NCBI GenBank assembly: GCA_017560095.1
Contig: JAFYOU010000028.1
Coordinates: 1-57,076 of the forward strand
DNA from: Candidatus Gastranaerophilales bacterium
GTDB taxonomy: Bacteria; Cyanobacteriota; Vampirovibrionia; Gastranaerophilales; Gastranaerophilaceae
Direction: 5' to 3'
Length of the DNA: 57,076 nt
The translations under genes were made by a program, and so were the position numbers. Shown here piece after piece: positions 16,169-23,827 of the stretch; the stretch's first letter is position 1, and each line of letters starts with the position of its first letter. The notes under the pieces were generated by a model that had not been told where the DNA came from, made no database searches, and worked only from the letters and a program-made list of their open reading frames with translations.

Positions 16169-17581
16169 TTAATTTGTCCCTTTTTTGTCACTTATAATTT
16201 TTCCAAACTCGGATGATGTAAGTTTTTTTAGTTGTTTCTTAATTTCTTTAAATCTATCTTCTGTCTTTGCTCTGTTTGTTAGTATATCAATATTTCTGAT
16301 CGAACCTTTGTATTTAGCTTGATTTAATTGTTTAATGATTTCGTCTTTATTAAATTCAAGTGGTTTATAGCAATTGCACGAATTGTTTAGATTGTATTTA
16401 ATGTCGCAAACATCTCCCGACTCGTCGAATGAAATTTCAAAATCGTGGTAGGCCAAGCAGTCATCATCATATTTTGCAGCGCTTCTAAATCTTAGCGCTT
16501 CTGTTTTTATTTTGCCGTTTGGATAAAATTCTATATTATAGCATTTAGCAAATCTTTCTGTTATTGCTTTCGCATATTCGTTTGATGTAACACCTCCGCT
16601 AGTAGATTTAGTCTTTAATTTAACCAACTTGATTTTGCCTAAATCAAAGGTTATTTTGGCTAGTCTTCCATCCTTGTTAAATTCATAGCTTTCGATTGGT
16701 AAATGTTCAGAATATGGTTCGTCTATATTTGAATATGTATAAACATTAGAATCCATATCTATAGATACTCCGTCTTCAAAAATTAAACAATTGTCGCACA
16801 TACGGCGTCCATTATTTAGCTCGTATGATTTAACTTCATTAATCATAACTACTTTTATTGGATCTACATTTTCATCTAAACCTTCTACATCTGAATAATC
16901 TATTTCTGTTATTGGTAATCCGGCATATCCATAATGATGATCTATAACTCTTATATGTGCTCCGTTTATGCGTCCCTCTGTAATATAGCCGTGAACTAAA
17001 TCAAACTTTGCATAATCTATAATGTGACCTTCATTATCTGTTTTTTCAAACTTTTTAACTTTTCCTTCGCCACTATATTCTACAGTATATTTATTTGTTG
17101 GAGTTGTCATGGTTTTTTCTTCAAGATGACCATTGCTTCCGTATTGAAATTTTGTTATTGTTTCTGATTCATCTGCATCCGTTTTAACAATTTTTCTTAA
17201 TCTTCCGTTATTGTAAAAATATTCAGTTTCAAAAGCTTTTTCGCCTTTTCTTGAAACATGTTTTAACTTACCTTTAAGATATCTACTTTCAATTTTATCG
17301 CCATTTTCAAGAGTGCTTACAGCAATACCATCAAATGGAACATCATCATTTGTATATGCCATATCATTTTTAAATTTTAAATCACGTATATCAAATGTTG
17401 ATATATTATTTGCTTGAAGTAATCCTAAAATTGCTTTAAGTGCTTGCGCTGTTTCATTAGTAAATTCTCTGAACTGCTCAGCAGTCACATATTTTGGTTC
17501 TTCTGGCTGTGCTGCACCTTGGCCTCCTTTAAAATGGATTCTTTGTATTGGTTGATAGTTTGCTAAATTGTTAATTTGCAT
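16169..17581 (-). CDS. FKGG-type protein, paralogue of the 763-aa protein
   Basis: 470 aa, function unknown. The N-terminus MQINNLANYQPIQRIHFKGG is followed by the same helical segment (FTNETAQALKAILGLLQ) and the same strand-rich block as the 763-aa protein (DLKFKNDMAYTNDDVPFDG, LENGDKIESRYLKGKLKHVS, RKGEKAFETEY). The C-terminal half has FYPNGKIKTEALRF and a CNCY stretch. An upstream in-frame ATG at 17626 would add 15 residues. AAAGGA lies 7 bases before the ATG at 17581, and the paralogues begin MQ, so 17581 is preferred. Confidence 0.75.
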   Translation of the reverse strand: MQINNLANYQPIQRIHFKGGQGAAQPEEPKYVTAEQFREFTNETAQALKAILGLLQANNISTFDIRDLKFKNDMAYTNDDVPFDGIAVSTLENGDKIESRYLKGKLKHVSRKGEKAFETEYFYNNGRLRKIVKTDADESETITKFQYGSNGHLEEKTMTTPTNKYTVEYSGEGKVKKFEKTDNEGHIIDYAKFDLVHGYITEGRINGAHIRVIDHHYGYAGLPITEIDYSDVEGLDENVDPIKVVMINEVKSYELNNGRRMCDNCLIFEDGVSIDMDSNVYTYSNIDEPYSEHLPIESYEFNKDGRLAKITFDLGKIKLVKLKTKSTSGGVTSNEYAKAITERFAKCYNIEFYPNGKIKTEALRFRSAAKYDDDCLAYHDFEISFDESGDVCDIKYNLNNSCNCYKPLEFNKDEIIKQLNQAKYKGSIRNIDILTNRAKTEDRFKEIKKQLKKLTSSEFGKIISDKKGTN

Positions 17582-17640
17582 TGCTGTTTCCTTTTTTGGT
17601 ACTTCAATTACAATTGCATAAGTCATATGAATTTTCGCAA

Positions 17641-17669
17641 TTGACCAAATATTAACAGATTGTTACAAA
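17641..17669 (+). promoter_or_regulatory. promoter upstream of the leader ORF and yebC
   Basis: TTGACC (17641-17646), a 17-base spacer, then TACAAA (17664-17669) preceded by TGT, an extended -10 arrangement. Confidence 0.45.
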
Positions 17670-17692
17670 ACATTAAATAGGAGTATTAAAAG

Positions 17693-17737
17693 ATGAAAAT
17701 AATATTTGCTTTTATTGCCATTCTTTTTTCATCATGA
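17693..17737 (+). CDS. 14-codon signal-peptide-like mini ORF
   Basis: ATG preceded by AGGAG (17679-17683 region) opens an ORF reading MKIIFAFIAILFSS, then TGA. It looks like the start of a signal peptide cut short. It may be the relic of a secreted-protein gene or a leader peptide ahead of yebC, which begins 37 bases later. Only the ribosome-binding site and hydrophobic composition support translation. Confidence 0.35.
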   Translation: MKIIFAFIAILFSS

Positions 17738-17774
17738 TTTAATTAAAAATGTATAACTAAAAAAGGAATTACAA

Positions 17775-18569
17775 ATGGCAGGACATTCTAAGTGGGCAAA
17801 TATTAAGCATAAAAAAGCTAAAACAGATGCTGCCCGAGGTGTTAGTTTTGCTAAGTTTTCAAAAGAAATTATAATGGCTGCAAAAATTGGTGGTGGTGAT
17901 TTAAGCGGAAATTTTCGTTTAAGAACTGCTGTTGAAAAAGCGAAAGCCGGAGGACTTCCAAACGATACAATTAAACGTGCAATCGATAAAGGGTGCGGAA
18001 ACTTAGGAACAGATAACTATGAAGAAATAACTTATGAAGGTTATGGTGCAGGTGGTGTTGCAATATTTATTGAAGCTGCGACAGATAACAGAAATAGAAC
18101 CGCAGGCGACATTAGAAGTTATTTTACAAAATATAATGGTAATTTAGGTGAAACAGGTTGCGTTGGTTGGATTTTTGAGCCATGTGCAATGATATCTATT
18201 GATAAGCCTGTTGAAGCAGATAAGCGTTCTAAAGAAGTTGTTAAAATGTTTGATTTTGATAAACTTTTTGAAGATTGTATGGAATTTGACCCTCTTGATG
18301 TTTTTGAAGATGAAGAGGATGGTGATTATAAAATCAAGACTTCTGTTGATAACTTTGAAGCAACCGTAAAAGGCCTGGAAGGACTTGGGTACATTTTAAA
18401 AAGCGCAGATTATACAAGAATTCCATCAAATTCTTGTGAAATAACTGATGCTGCAATAGCTAAAAAAGTTATGCTTTTATTGGAAAAGCTAGATGAGCAT
18501 GATGATGTACAGAATGTTTATTCTAATTTTGAAGCCAGTGATGAAATAATGGCTTCACTTGATGTGTAG
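17775..18569 (+). CDS. yebC: YebC/PmpR (TACO1) family protein
   Basis: Conserved cytosolic protein reported as a DNA-binding regulator and, more recently, a translation factor for proline-rich stretches. The signature start MAGHSKWANIKHKKAKTDAARG is present, followed by FRLRTAVEKAKAGGLPNDTIKRAIDKG and YEGYGAGGVAIFIE. It is 264 aa, longer than the usual ~245-250. The extra residues are an acidic, Asp/Phe-rich insertion around residues 160-195 (MFDFDKLFEDCMEFDPLDVF). AAAGGA lies 7 bases before the ATG. An 18-base gap separates it from the next gene, so they are probably co-transcribed. Confidence 0.93.
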   Translation: MAGHSKWANIKHKKAKTDAARGVSFAKFSKEIIMAAKIGGGDLSGNFRLRTAVEKAKAGGLPNDTIKRAIDKGCGNLGTDNYEEITYEGYGAGGVAIFIEAATDNRNRTAGDIRSYFTKYNGNLGETGCVGWIFEPCAMISIDKPVEADKRSKEVVKMFDFDKLFEDCMEFDPLDVFEDEEDGDYKIKTSVDNFEATVKGLEGLGYILKSADYTRIPSNSCEITDAAIAKKVMLLLEKLDEHDDVQNVYSNFEASDEIMASLDV

Positions 18570-18586
18570 ATAATTATAGGAAGTTT

Positions 18587-19657
18587 ATGAGCAAGATTTT
18601 AACACCGGATGTACTTAGCCTAATAGCAGCAGCGGTAGCATTTTTGCTATCTTTTGGGCTTGACCCCGCTGTTCTCAGTTTTGGTATAATGATAGCAGGG
18701 TTTGTATTGTCTTTATATTCTTGTGTTTCAAATGATTCAATTCAAACTTTAGGAACTTTTTTGAATACAACAAAAGATAAACCAGCTTGGCAAATTTGGC
18801 TTTATGTTAGTTCTGTAATGGTAATTACTTTTGTTGTTGGGTGGATTGTTAATGACGGTGATATGGCATTTGGTCGTTTAGATAGAATTCCACATGCTGG
18901 AATCTTTTATTGGTGGCATATTTTACCTCCGTTGATTCTTTTGTATTTAACAAGAAGAGGGATCCCAGTTGCAACTGCATTTTTAATTGTTAGCGTATTT
19001 TCTTCAACAACAGTTGTTGGTTTAATGATTATGAAATCATTTGTTGGTTATGTTATGGCATTAATTTCTTCAATGATTTTATATTTTTTTATTGCAAGGC
19101 GAGTTGAAAAAGTATTCCTATATTTAAAAAATAAGCCAATAGGCAAAGGTTGGATCATTGCAAAATGGCTTTCAACGGCATTTTTGTGGAGCGCATGGTT
19201 ATTGCAAGATGGAGCAGTTTTATTTATCTATCTTCCTCGTAAATTGACATTGTTGCAAATGATATTAAGTTTAAGTGTATTTGCTCTTTTGCTTCTTATT
19301 CTTTGTTGTAAACGAGGTGGAGAAATTCAAAATATTGTTAAATTAAAAACAAACACACAAGATCCTCGCTCTGCAACTATAATAGATTGTGTCTATGCAT
19401 TAATTTTAATATATTTTCAAACTGTAAATAATATTCCAATGTCTACAACTTGGGTATTTTTAGGGGTATTGGCAGGAAGAGAAATTGCACTATATAACAG
19501 ATTGCGTTTTATCACCGAAAAGAAAGTTTATAAACATTTAATTAAAGACTTAACAAAAGCAGTTGTTGGGCTTGTTGTTTCAATTGCAGTTGTATTTATA
19601 TTAAACAATCATAAAGCAATTATTGATACTTTAATGCAATATGTTAGCCTGCATTAA
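18587..19657 (+). CDS. PiT-like (inorganic phosphate transporter superfamily) membrane protein
   Basis: 356 aa with about nine or ten hydrophobic segments. Two short motifs recall the inverted repeats of PiT/Pho-4 phosphate transporters: SNDSIQTLGTF (residues 48-58, like the family's GANDVANAxGT) and IPMSTTWVFLGVLAG (~285, like PVSTTHT..GA). Other charged residues sit between membrane segments. AGGA precedes the ATG. The protein lacks the large central cytosolic loop of many PiT proteins, so substrate is uncertain. Its 3' end overlaps the convergent gene by 14 bases. Confidence 0.6.
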   Translation: MSKILTPDVLSLIAAAVAFLLSFGLDPAVLSFGIMIAGFVLSLYSCVSNDSIQTLGTFLNTTKDKPAWQIWLYVSSVMVITFVVGWIVNDGDMAFGRLDRIPHAGIFYWWHILPPLILLYLTRRGIPVATAFLIVSVFSSTTVVGLMIMKSFVGYVMALISSMILYFFIARRVEKVFLYLKNKPIGKGWIIAKWLSTAFLWSAWLLQDGAVLFIYLPRKLTLLQMILSLSVFALLLLILCCKRGGEIQNIVKLKTNTQDPRSATIIDCVYALILIYFQTVNNIPMSTTWVFLGVLAGREIALYNRLRFITEKKVYKHLIKDLTKAVVGLVVSIAVVFILNNHKAIIDTLMQYVSLH

Positions 19658-20495
19658 GTATTGAGTCTAAAAATTCAATAGCTTTATCTAATTCAGAGTT
19701 GAAAATGTCATTATCGCCAAATTCAGCTCTGAATTCTTCACTTTGGATTGTTTCTTTTAATTCTATTAGTGCTAAATATGCCATTTCGTTTGTGGAATTA
19801 TCTGGCGATAAATCGAGATAACATTCTTTTCCGTCATGAATTTGCGTTCTAAAACGTGTTGCTTCGCCTTTAAAATGGTGAGTTATTTCTATGCTTCCAT
19901 TGCTGTCATCTGATGGAGAAGAAAAATCAATTATAAGAGAATTATCTTTCACGTTTTTTCTTAAAACGATTGCTGGGTGATTTTTCCAATTTTTCCCATA
20001 GTTTCTTGAAATTCCAAAAGTTTGTTTGTAATTTTTTCCTGATTTATCTAGACCATCAAATTTTACTACACTTGTCCTTTTTTTGGACATATCTATATTG
20101 CTATACATGTCTTCAAACATAACTTCTTGAATCCAATTGCCATTTTTATAATGATTTACAATAAATTTTGCACCATTATTAAATGTTGTACGCCTAATTA
20201 TTTCTCCTTTAGCATTGCATTCTTCAAGATGATCACCATATGGGACATATACACCTTTGCGTAAAATAAAAAGTCTATCTCCATTTTGCATCAATAGATT
20301 TTGATCAAATTCATGATTGCCCATATAATATCTTTTAGATGTTACAACTTCATCAGGATCAACACCAAGTTTTTGGGAAAGTTCTACAATGTCGCCTTTT
20401 TGAGTGTTTGTATCGTATTTTATGCCAAAATTTATTGGATTATTTTTATATTTAAAATTGCTTCTAATTATATTTTGAACACTTTTTATTTGCAT
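19644..20495 (-). CDS. hypothetical protein with an NFG-type N-terminus
   Basis: 283 aa, not recognised. The N-terminus (MQIKSVQNIIRSNFKYKNNPINFGIKYDT) resembles those of the FKGG-type proteins nearby. The body has HLEECNAKGEIIRRTTFNNGAKFIVNHYKNGNW, again a YwqK-like pattern, and an acidic helical C-terminus. There is no Shine-Dalgarno; the start is chosen because MQI matches the related proteins. It lies 24 bases downstream of the iron-sulfur protein gene on the same strand. Confidence 0.6.
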   Translation of the reverse strand: MQIKSVQNIIRSNFKYKNNPINFGIKYDTNTQKGDIVELSQKLGVDPDEVVTSKRYYMGNHEFDQNLLMQNGDRLFILRKGVYVPYGDHLEECNAKGEIIRRTTFNNGAKFIVNHYKNGNWIQEVMFEDMYSNIDMSKKRTSVVKFDGLDKSGKNYKQTFGISRNYGKNWKNHPAIVLRKNVKDNSLIIDFSSPSDDSNGSIEITHHFKGEATRFRTQIHDGKECYLDLSPDNSTNEMAYLALIELKETIQSEEFRAEFGDNDIFNSELDKAIEFLDSILNAG

Positions 20496-20519
20496 ATTTG
20501 TTTAAAACTTGAAAATACT

Positions 20520-21557
20520 TTATTTTGCTAGTTCATTGTGAATAAAATCTCTTAATTCAAGTGTTTTTTTATAATTAAAAGAAATTAATTGATTGAATCT
20601 AAGTCCCATAGTGCAACTTGGACATGCGGTTAATATTAAATCCGCATTTGATTTTTTGATGGTAAATGCTTTTTTAAGTGCGATTTTAGTGGCTATAATT
20701 GGATGATAGATAAAATAGCTACCGCCAAAACCACAGCATGAGTCAATATTTTCTAAACTTATATATTTTATGTTATCGATTGATGATAAGAATTTTTCAA
20801 TTTTTTGAAAATCGTTTTTGCTCATATGGCAAGGTTTGTGGAAAGTTACAGTTTTATTTTTGTATTTTGAATTAGGTTTTAATGATTTAAAATTATTTTC
20901 TAAATCTGTTATAAAGACGAGCTTACTTTTATCTTCTTGAGTTAGTTCTGAATAATTTTCGATTGCCGATTTGCAACTTACGCAATCAAAGACAACCATA
21001 CTTGCTTTTTTTATTAGTTCAATATTTCTTTTTTTTGCTTTGTTGTAATTTTTTAAATCCCCACAAGTTAAATAAGGTAAAGCACAACAAGAAAAATTTG
21101 GATTATATAAAATTTCATCTAGGTATGTTTTTTTGTGTTGAGCTTTAGCAATGCAACCTTTAAAGTATAAAACATTTGAATTAAGTGAATTTTTTGGTGT
21201 TTTTTTAAATAAATTTATAAAGTATAAAAATTTAATTGGTAAAAGTTTTGTAGCTAACAATATGCGCTGACTTATTTTTGATGGATTTAAAATAGCATTT
21301 TTATATGCAAATATGCTTGTTGTTTTAACTCCCGAGGGGCAATTTGTTTCGCATTTGGAGCAGTTTAAGCATATTTTTAAATCTTTTTTGATTTCGTTAT
21401 CAGATAAATGTTTTTTTTCATACCCTAACAATTTGCATATTAAACCACGTGCGGTATTATTTTCATCTTTTTTTATTTCATATATTGGGCAATTTTGAAC
21501 ACATAATGCACACCTTGCGCATTTAGATATATTTTTTTTAATATCTTTATCAAGCAT
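20520..21557 (-). CDS. (Fe-S)-binding oxidoreductase subunit, GlcF/HdrD-like
   Basis: 345 aa. Two [4Fe-4S] ferredoxin motifs sit at the N-terminus: CARCALCVQNCP (~12-24) and CLNCSKCETNCP (~63-74). Two CCG-type domains follow: CCALPYLTCGDL (~165-176) and CHMSKNDF...SCCGFGGSYF (~255-290). This architecture is that of the glycolate oxidase iron-sulfur subunit and heterodisulfide-reductase-like proteins, which pass electrons between a flavoprotein and quinones or thiols. No flavoprotein partner (GlcD/LldE type) is adjacent. No Shine-Dalgarno; TATACT ends 7 bases before the ATG. Divergent from the dehydrogenase pair, 24 bases apart. Confidence 0.8.
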   Translation of the reverse strand: MLDKDIKKNISKCARCALCVQNCPIYEIKKDENNTARGLICKLLGYEKKHLSDNEIKKDLKICLNCSKCETNCPSGVKTTSIFAYKNAILNPSKISQRILLATKLLPIKFLYFINLFKKTPKNSLNSNVLYFKGCIAKAQHKKTYLDEILYNPNFSCCALPYLTCGDLKNYNKAKKRNIELIKKASMVVFDCVSCKSAIENYSELTQEDKSKLVFITDLENNFKSLKPNSKYKNKTVTFHKPCHMSKNDFQKIEKFLSSIDNIKYISLENIDSCCGFGGSYFIYHPIIATKIALKKAFTIKKSNADLILTACPSCTMGLRFNQLISFNYKKTLELRDFIHNELAK

Positions 21558-21564
21558 AATTTAT

Positions 21565-21572
21565 AGTATAAT
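21565..21572. promoter_or_regulatory. overlapping divergent -10 elements
   Basis: AGTATAAT gives TATACT on the minus strand (21570-21565; 7 bases before the Fe-S protein ATG at 21557) and TATAAT on the plus strand (21567-21572; 9 bases before the ATG at 21582). Both transcripts would have essentially no leader. The same octamer AGTATAAT occurs in the rarA divergent promoter (9195-9202). Confidence 0.55.
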
Positions 21573-21581
21573 TTAAAAGTT

Positions 21582-22565
21582 ATGAAATATGCAAAACTAA
21601 TTAATGGAAAAATTCAAATAATTGATGCCTTTAAACCTGTATTAACAGCAAAAGGTGCAATTATAAAAGTTTTGGGATGTGGGCTTTGTGGTTCAGATAT
21701 TGTTAAAATTAAACAGGCAACTCCTGAAAATGAAGATAAAATTATTCTCGGCCATGAAGTAGTTGGGATTATAGAAGAAATAAATTGCAGAGTAAGAGAT
21801 TTAAAGGTTGGCGATGTTGTCGCTCTTGGGCATCATTACCCTTGCTTTAAGTGTGAATATTGCAAGAATAATTCTTATTCTATGTGTAAAACTTTTAAAG
21901 AATCTAACATCTCTCCCGCTGGATTTAGTGAATATATTAAAGTTGACGAAAATCACTTAAAATATACGGTTTATAGAATGAACCAGTTTTTAAAAGATGA
22001 TGAAAAAGCATTTCTTGAACCACTTTCTTGCTGCTTGAGAGCCATAAGAAGGGCTGGTTTTGAATATAAAAAAGACAACTCTATGCACAGTGCTTTGGTA
22101 ATTGGACTTGGCTCAATTGGACTTTTAATGTTGAAAGGCCTAAGAGCCTTTGGCGTGAATGCATATGGTCTTGATGTTTCTCAAGAACGTTCGATTTTGG
22201 CAGCTCAGCATGGTTTTTGTTTTGAAGATAATAAAAAATATGATGTTGTCTTTTTAACGGCTGGAAGTGACGGTGCTGTTCAAACAGCATTAAAGCATGT
22301 TATTGATGGAGGAAAGATAATTGTTTTTTCGTCAGTTAAAGATGAATTGACAGCTTTTTCCAATAACGAAATATATTATCGTGAGTTATCAATAATTTCT
22401 AGTTACTCACCTGCTGTAGAAGATATTAAATTGTCTAGCGAATTGATTAATAATAAAATTGTTGAAGTAAAAGGATTGAGCTCTAAGTATTCGCTTGACA
22501 ATTTGCAACAAGCGATTGATGATAGTATCGAAGGAAAAGTTTTTAAGGCTTATATCGAGATATGA
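21582..22565 (+). CDS. zinc-dependent medium-chain dehydrogenase, first of two
   Basis: 327 aa, alcohol/polyol dehydrogenase superfamily. The catalytic-zinc Cys lies in GCGLCGSDI (~residue 36) and the His in ILGHEVVGII (~57). The structural-zinc set is CFKCEYCKNNSYSMC (C-x2-C-x2-C-x7-C). The Rossmann nucleotide-binding motif is VIGLGSIGLLMLKG (~170). Substrate cannot be told. Its stop overlaps the start of the next dehydrogenase (ATGA), so the two are translationally coupled and may act in one pathway. No Shine-Dalgarno; near-leaderless promoter. Confidence 0.85.
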   Translation: MKYAKLINGKIQIIDAFKPVLTAKGAIIKVLGCGLCGSDIVKIKQATPENEDKIILGHEVVGIIEEINCRVRDLKVGDVVALGHHYPCFKCEYCKNNSYSMCKTFKESNISPAGFSEYIKVDENHLKYTVYRMNQFLKDDEKAFLEPLSCCLRAIRRAGFEYKKDNSMHSALVIGLGSIGLLMLKGLRAFGVNAYGLDVSQERSILAAQHGFCFEDNKKYDVVFLTAGSDGAVQTALKHVIDGGKIIVFSSVKDELTAFSNNEIYYRELSIISSYSPAVEDIKLSSELINNKIVEVKGLSSKYSLDNLQQAIDDSIEGKVFKAYIEI

Positions 22566-23599
22566 AAATGAAAGCAATTCGCTATTATGCTCCAAATGAT
22601 ATACGATACGAAGAAACCAAAATCCCAGAATTAAAAGAAGGTGAAATTCTAGTCAAGGTTGAAGCTGCGCTTACTTGTGGGACAGATGTAAAAACGTTTC
22701 GTAGAGGACATCCTGTTTTGATCAAAAAAACCCCAAGTGGTTTTGGCCATGAATTTTCTGGTGTGGTTGAAAAAGTTGATGAATCTGTAGTTAATGTAAA
22801 AATTGGTGACAGGGTAGTTTGCGCTAATAGTGCCCCTTGTGGAGAATGTTTTTATTGTAAGCGAGAAGAATATGAGCTTTGTGAAAATTTGGATTTATTA
22901 AATGGAGCTTATGCGCAGTATATTGTCGTTCCAAAACGCATTGTTGAAAAAAATACCCTTATAATTCCAAATAATTTAACTTTTGCTCAAGCCGCATTTG
23001 CTGAGCCTTTATCAAATGTTGTTCATGGAATTGCAAAAACCCCAATTAAAAAAGGTGACGTAGTTGGAGTTATGGGTATTGGGCCAATTGGTTTAATGTT
23101 TGCGCTTTTGGCTAAATTAAAGGGTGCAAAAGTAATTGCTATGGGAAGAAATCCATTAAAATTAAAATTAGCTAAAGATTTTGCTCATGCTGATGTTGTA
23201 ATTGATATAACAAAATTTGACGACCCAACAGATATTATATTAAGCCACACAACCGAAGGCAGAGGGCTTGATGTTGCCATTGAATGCGTTGGCTTGCCTG
23301 CTATGTGGGAAAAAATGTTTAATTTGGTTAGAAAAGGTGGTTATGTGCATTTCTTTGGAGGATGTGCTTCTGGAAGTTCTGTTAATTTAGATACTCGTCG
23401 CTTGCATTATGATGAAGTTAAAATTATCAGTTCCTTCCATCATACGCCTGAATATTTTAGAAAAGCATTGGATTTGATTTCAAATGGTGAAATTGAGGTT
23501 GATAAATTAATTACAAAACGTATGGATATGAAATATGCAAAACGTGCAATTGAAATGCATAGAGATGGCGAAGCAATTAAAATTTTGCTTGAAAATTAA
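22562..23599 (+). CDS. zinc-dependent medium-chain dehydrogenase, second of two (sorbitol/threonine dehydrogenase-like)
   Basis: 345 aa. Catalytic-zinc residues are in ALTCGTDVKTFRRGHP and GFGHEFSGVVE. Structural-zinc Cys are in CGECFYCKREEYELC. The Rossmann motif is GVMGIGPIGLMFALLA (~175). The C-terminal part (HFFGGCASGSSVNLDTRRLHYDEVKIISSFHHTPEYF) is typical of polyol or threonine dehydrogenase relatives. ATGA overlap with the first dehydrogenase; an alternative ATG is 6 bases further (22568). Substrate unknown. The tRNA-Phe promoter begins 4 bases after its stop. Confidence 0.87.
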   Translation: MKMKAIRYYAPNDIRYEETKIPELKEGEILVKVEAALTCGTDVKTFRRGHPVLIKKTPSGFGHEFSGVVEKVDESVVNVKIGDRVVCANSAPCGECFYCKREEYELCENLDLLNGAYAQYIVVPKRIVEKNTLIIPNNLTFAQAAFAEPLSNVVHGIAKTPIKKGDVVGVMGIGPIGLMFALLAKLKGAKVIAMGRNPLKLKLAKDFAHADVVIDITKFDDPTDIILSHTTEGRGLDVAIECVGLPAMWEKMFNLVRKGGYVHFFGGCASGSSVNLDTRRLHYDEVKIISSFHHTPEYFRKALDLISNGEIEVDKLITKRMDMKYAKRAIEMHRDGEAIKILLEN

Positions 23600-23602
23600 T
23601 AC

Positions 23603-23630
23603 TTGACTATAGCGTTTTATTTGCTATGAT
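23603..23630 (+). promoter_or_regulatory. strong promoter of the tRNA-Phe locus
   Basis: TTGACT (23603-23608), 16-base spacer, TATGAT (23625-23630) preceded by TGC, an extended -10. The predicted start near 23637 puts the duplicated tRNA fragment and inverted D-arm piece in the leader of the tRNA precursor. Confidence 0.7.
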
Positions 23631-23637
23631 TAGAAAG

Positions 23638-23669
23638 TTGAAAATTAAATAGATTTGCCGCGTTAGCTC
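23638..23669 (+). pseudogene. duplicated leader plus 5' fragment of tRNA-Phe
   Basis: These 32 bases are identical to 23736-23767: the AT leader, the 5' acceptor strand GCCGCGT and the start of the D-arm (TAGCTC). The tRNA sequence stops there, so this copy cannot fold into a tRNA. Confidence 0.8.
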
Positions 23670-23701
23670 CAAGTGAAGCGAAGCGGAACGGATAAAGAAA
23701 C

Positions 23702-23722
23702 GTAGAGCATGCTCTACCAACT
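23702..23722. repeat. palindrome containing an inverted piece of the tRNA D-arm
   Basis: GTAGAGCATGCTCTAC (23702-23717) is a perfect 16-base palindrome. Its right part continues so that 23711-23722 (GCTCTACCAACT) is the exact reverse complement of the tRNA D-arm, 23768-23779. In the precursor RNA this segment could base-pair with the D-arm. Confidence 0.75.
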
Positions 23723-23754
23723 AAGTCCACATAGTTTGAAAATTAAATAGATTT

Positions 23755-23827
23755 GCCGCGTTAGCTCAGTTGGTAGAGCAAGGGACTGAAAATCCCTGTG
23801 TCCTTGGTTCGATTCCGAGACGCGGCA
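23755..23827 (+). tRNA. tRNA-Phe (anticodon GAA)
   Basis: 73 nucleotides. The acceptor stem GCCGCGT pairs with ACGCGGC, with discriminator A at 23827. The D-arm has the usual AGCTCAGTTGGTAGAGC. The anticodon stem AGGGA/TCCCT has loop CTGAAAA, anticodon GAA at 23788-23790. The T-arm contains GGTTCGATTCC. CCA is not encoded. It is transcribed from the strong promoter at 23603. Confidence 0.96.

Noticed and set aside
17582-17626. N-terminal extension of the 470-aa FKGG-type protein
   Set aside because: No ribosome-binding site precedes the ATG at 17626, and paralogues start with MQ; AAAGGA precedes 17581.
20496-20520. Leaderless promoter for the 283-aa gene
   Set aside because: No hexamer resembling a -10 lies 6-7 bases before the ATG; it is probably co-transcribed with the Fe-S protein gene.
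23638-23669. A second functional tRNA gene
   Set aside because: The match to tRNA-Phe stops in the D-arm; no anticodon arm, T-arm or 3' acceptor strand follows.
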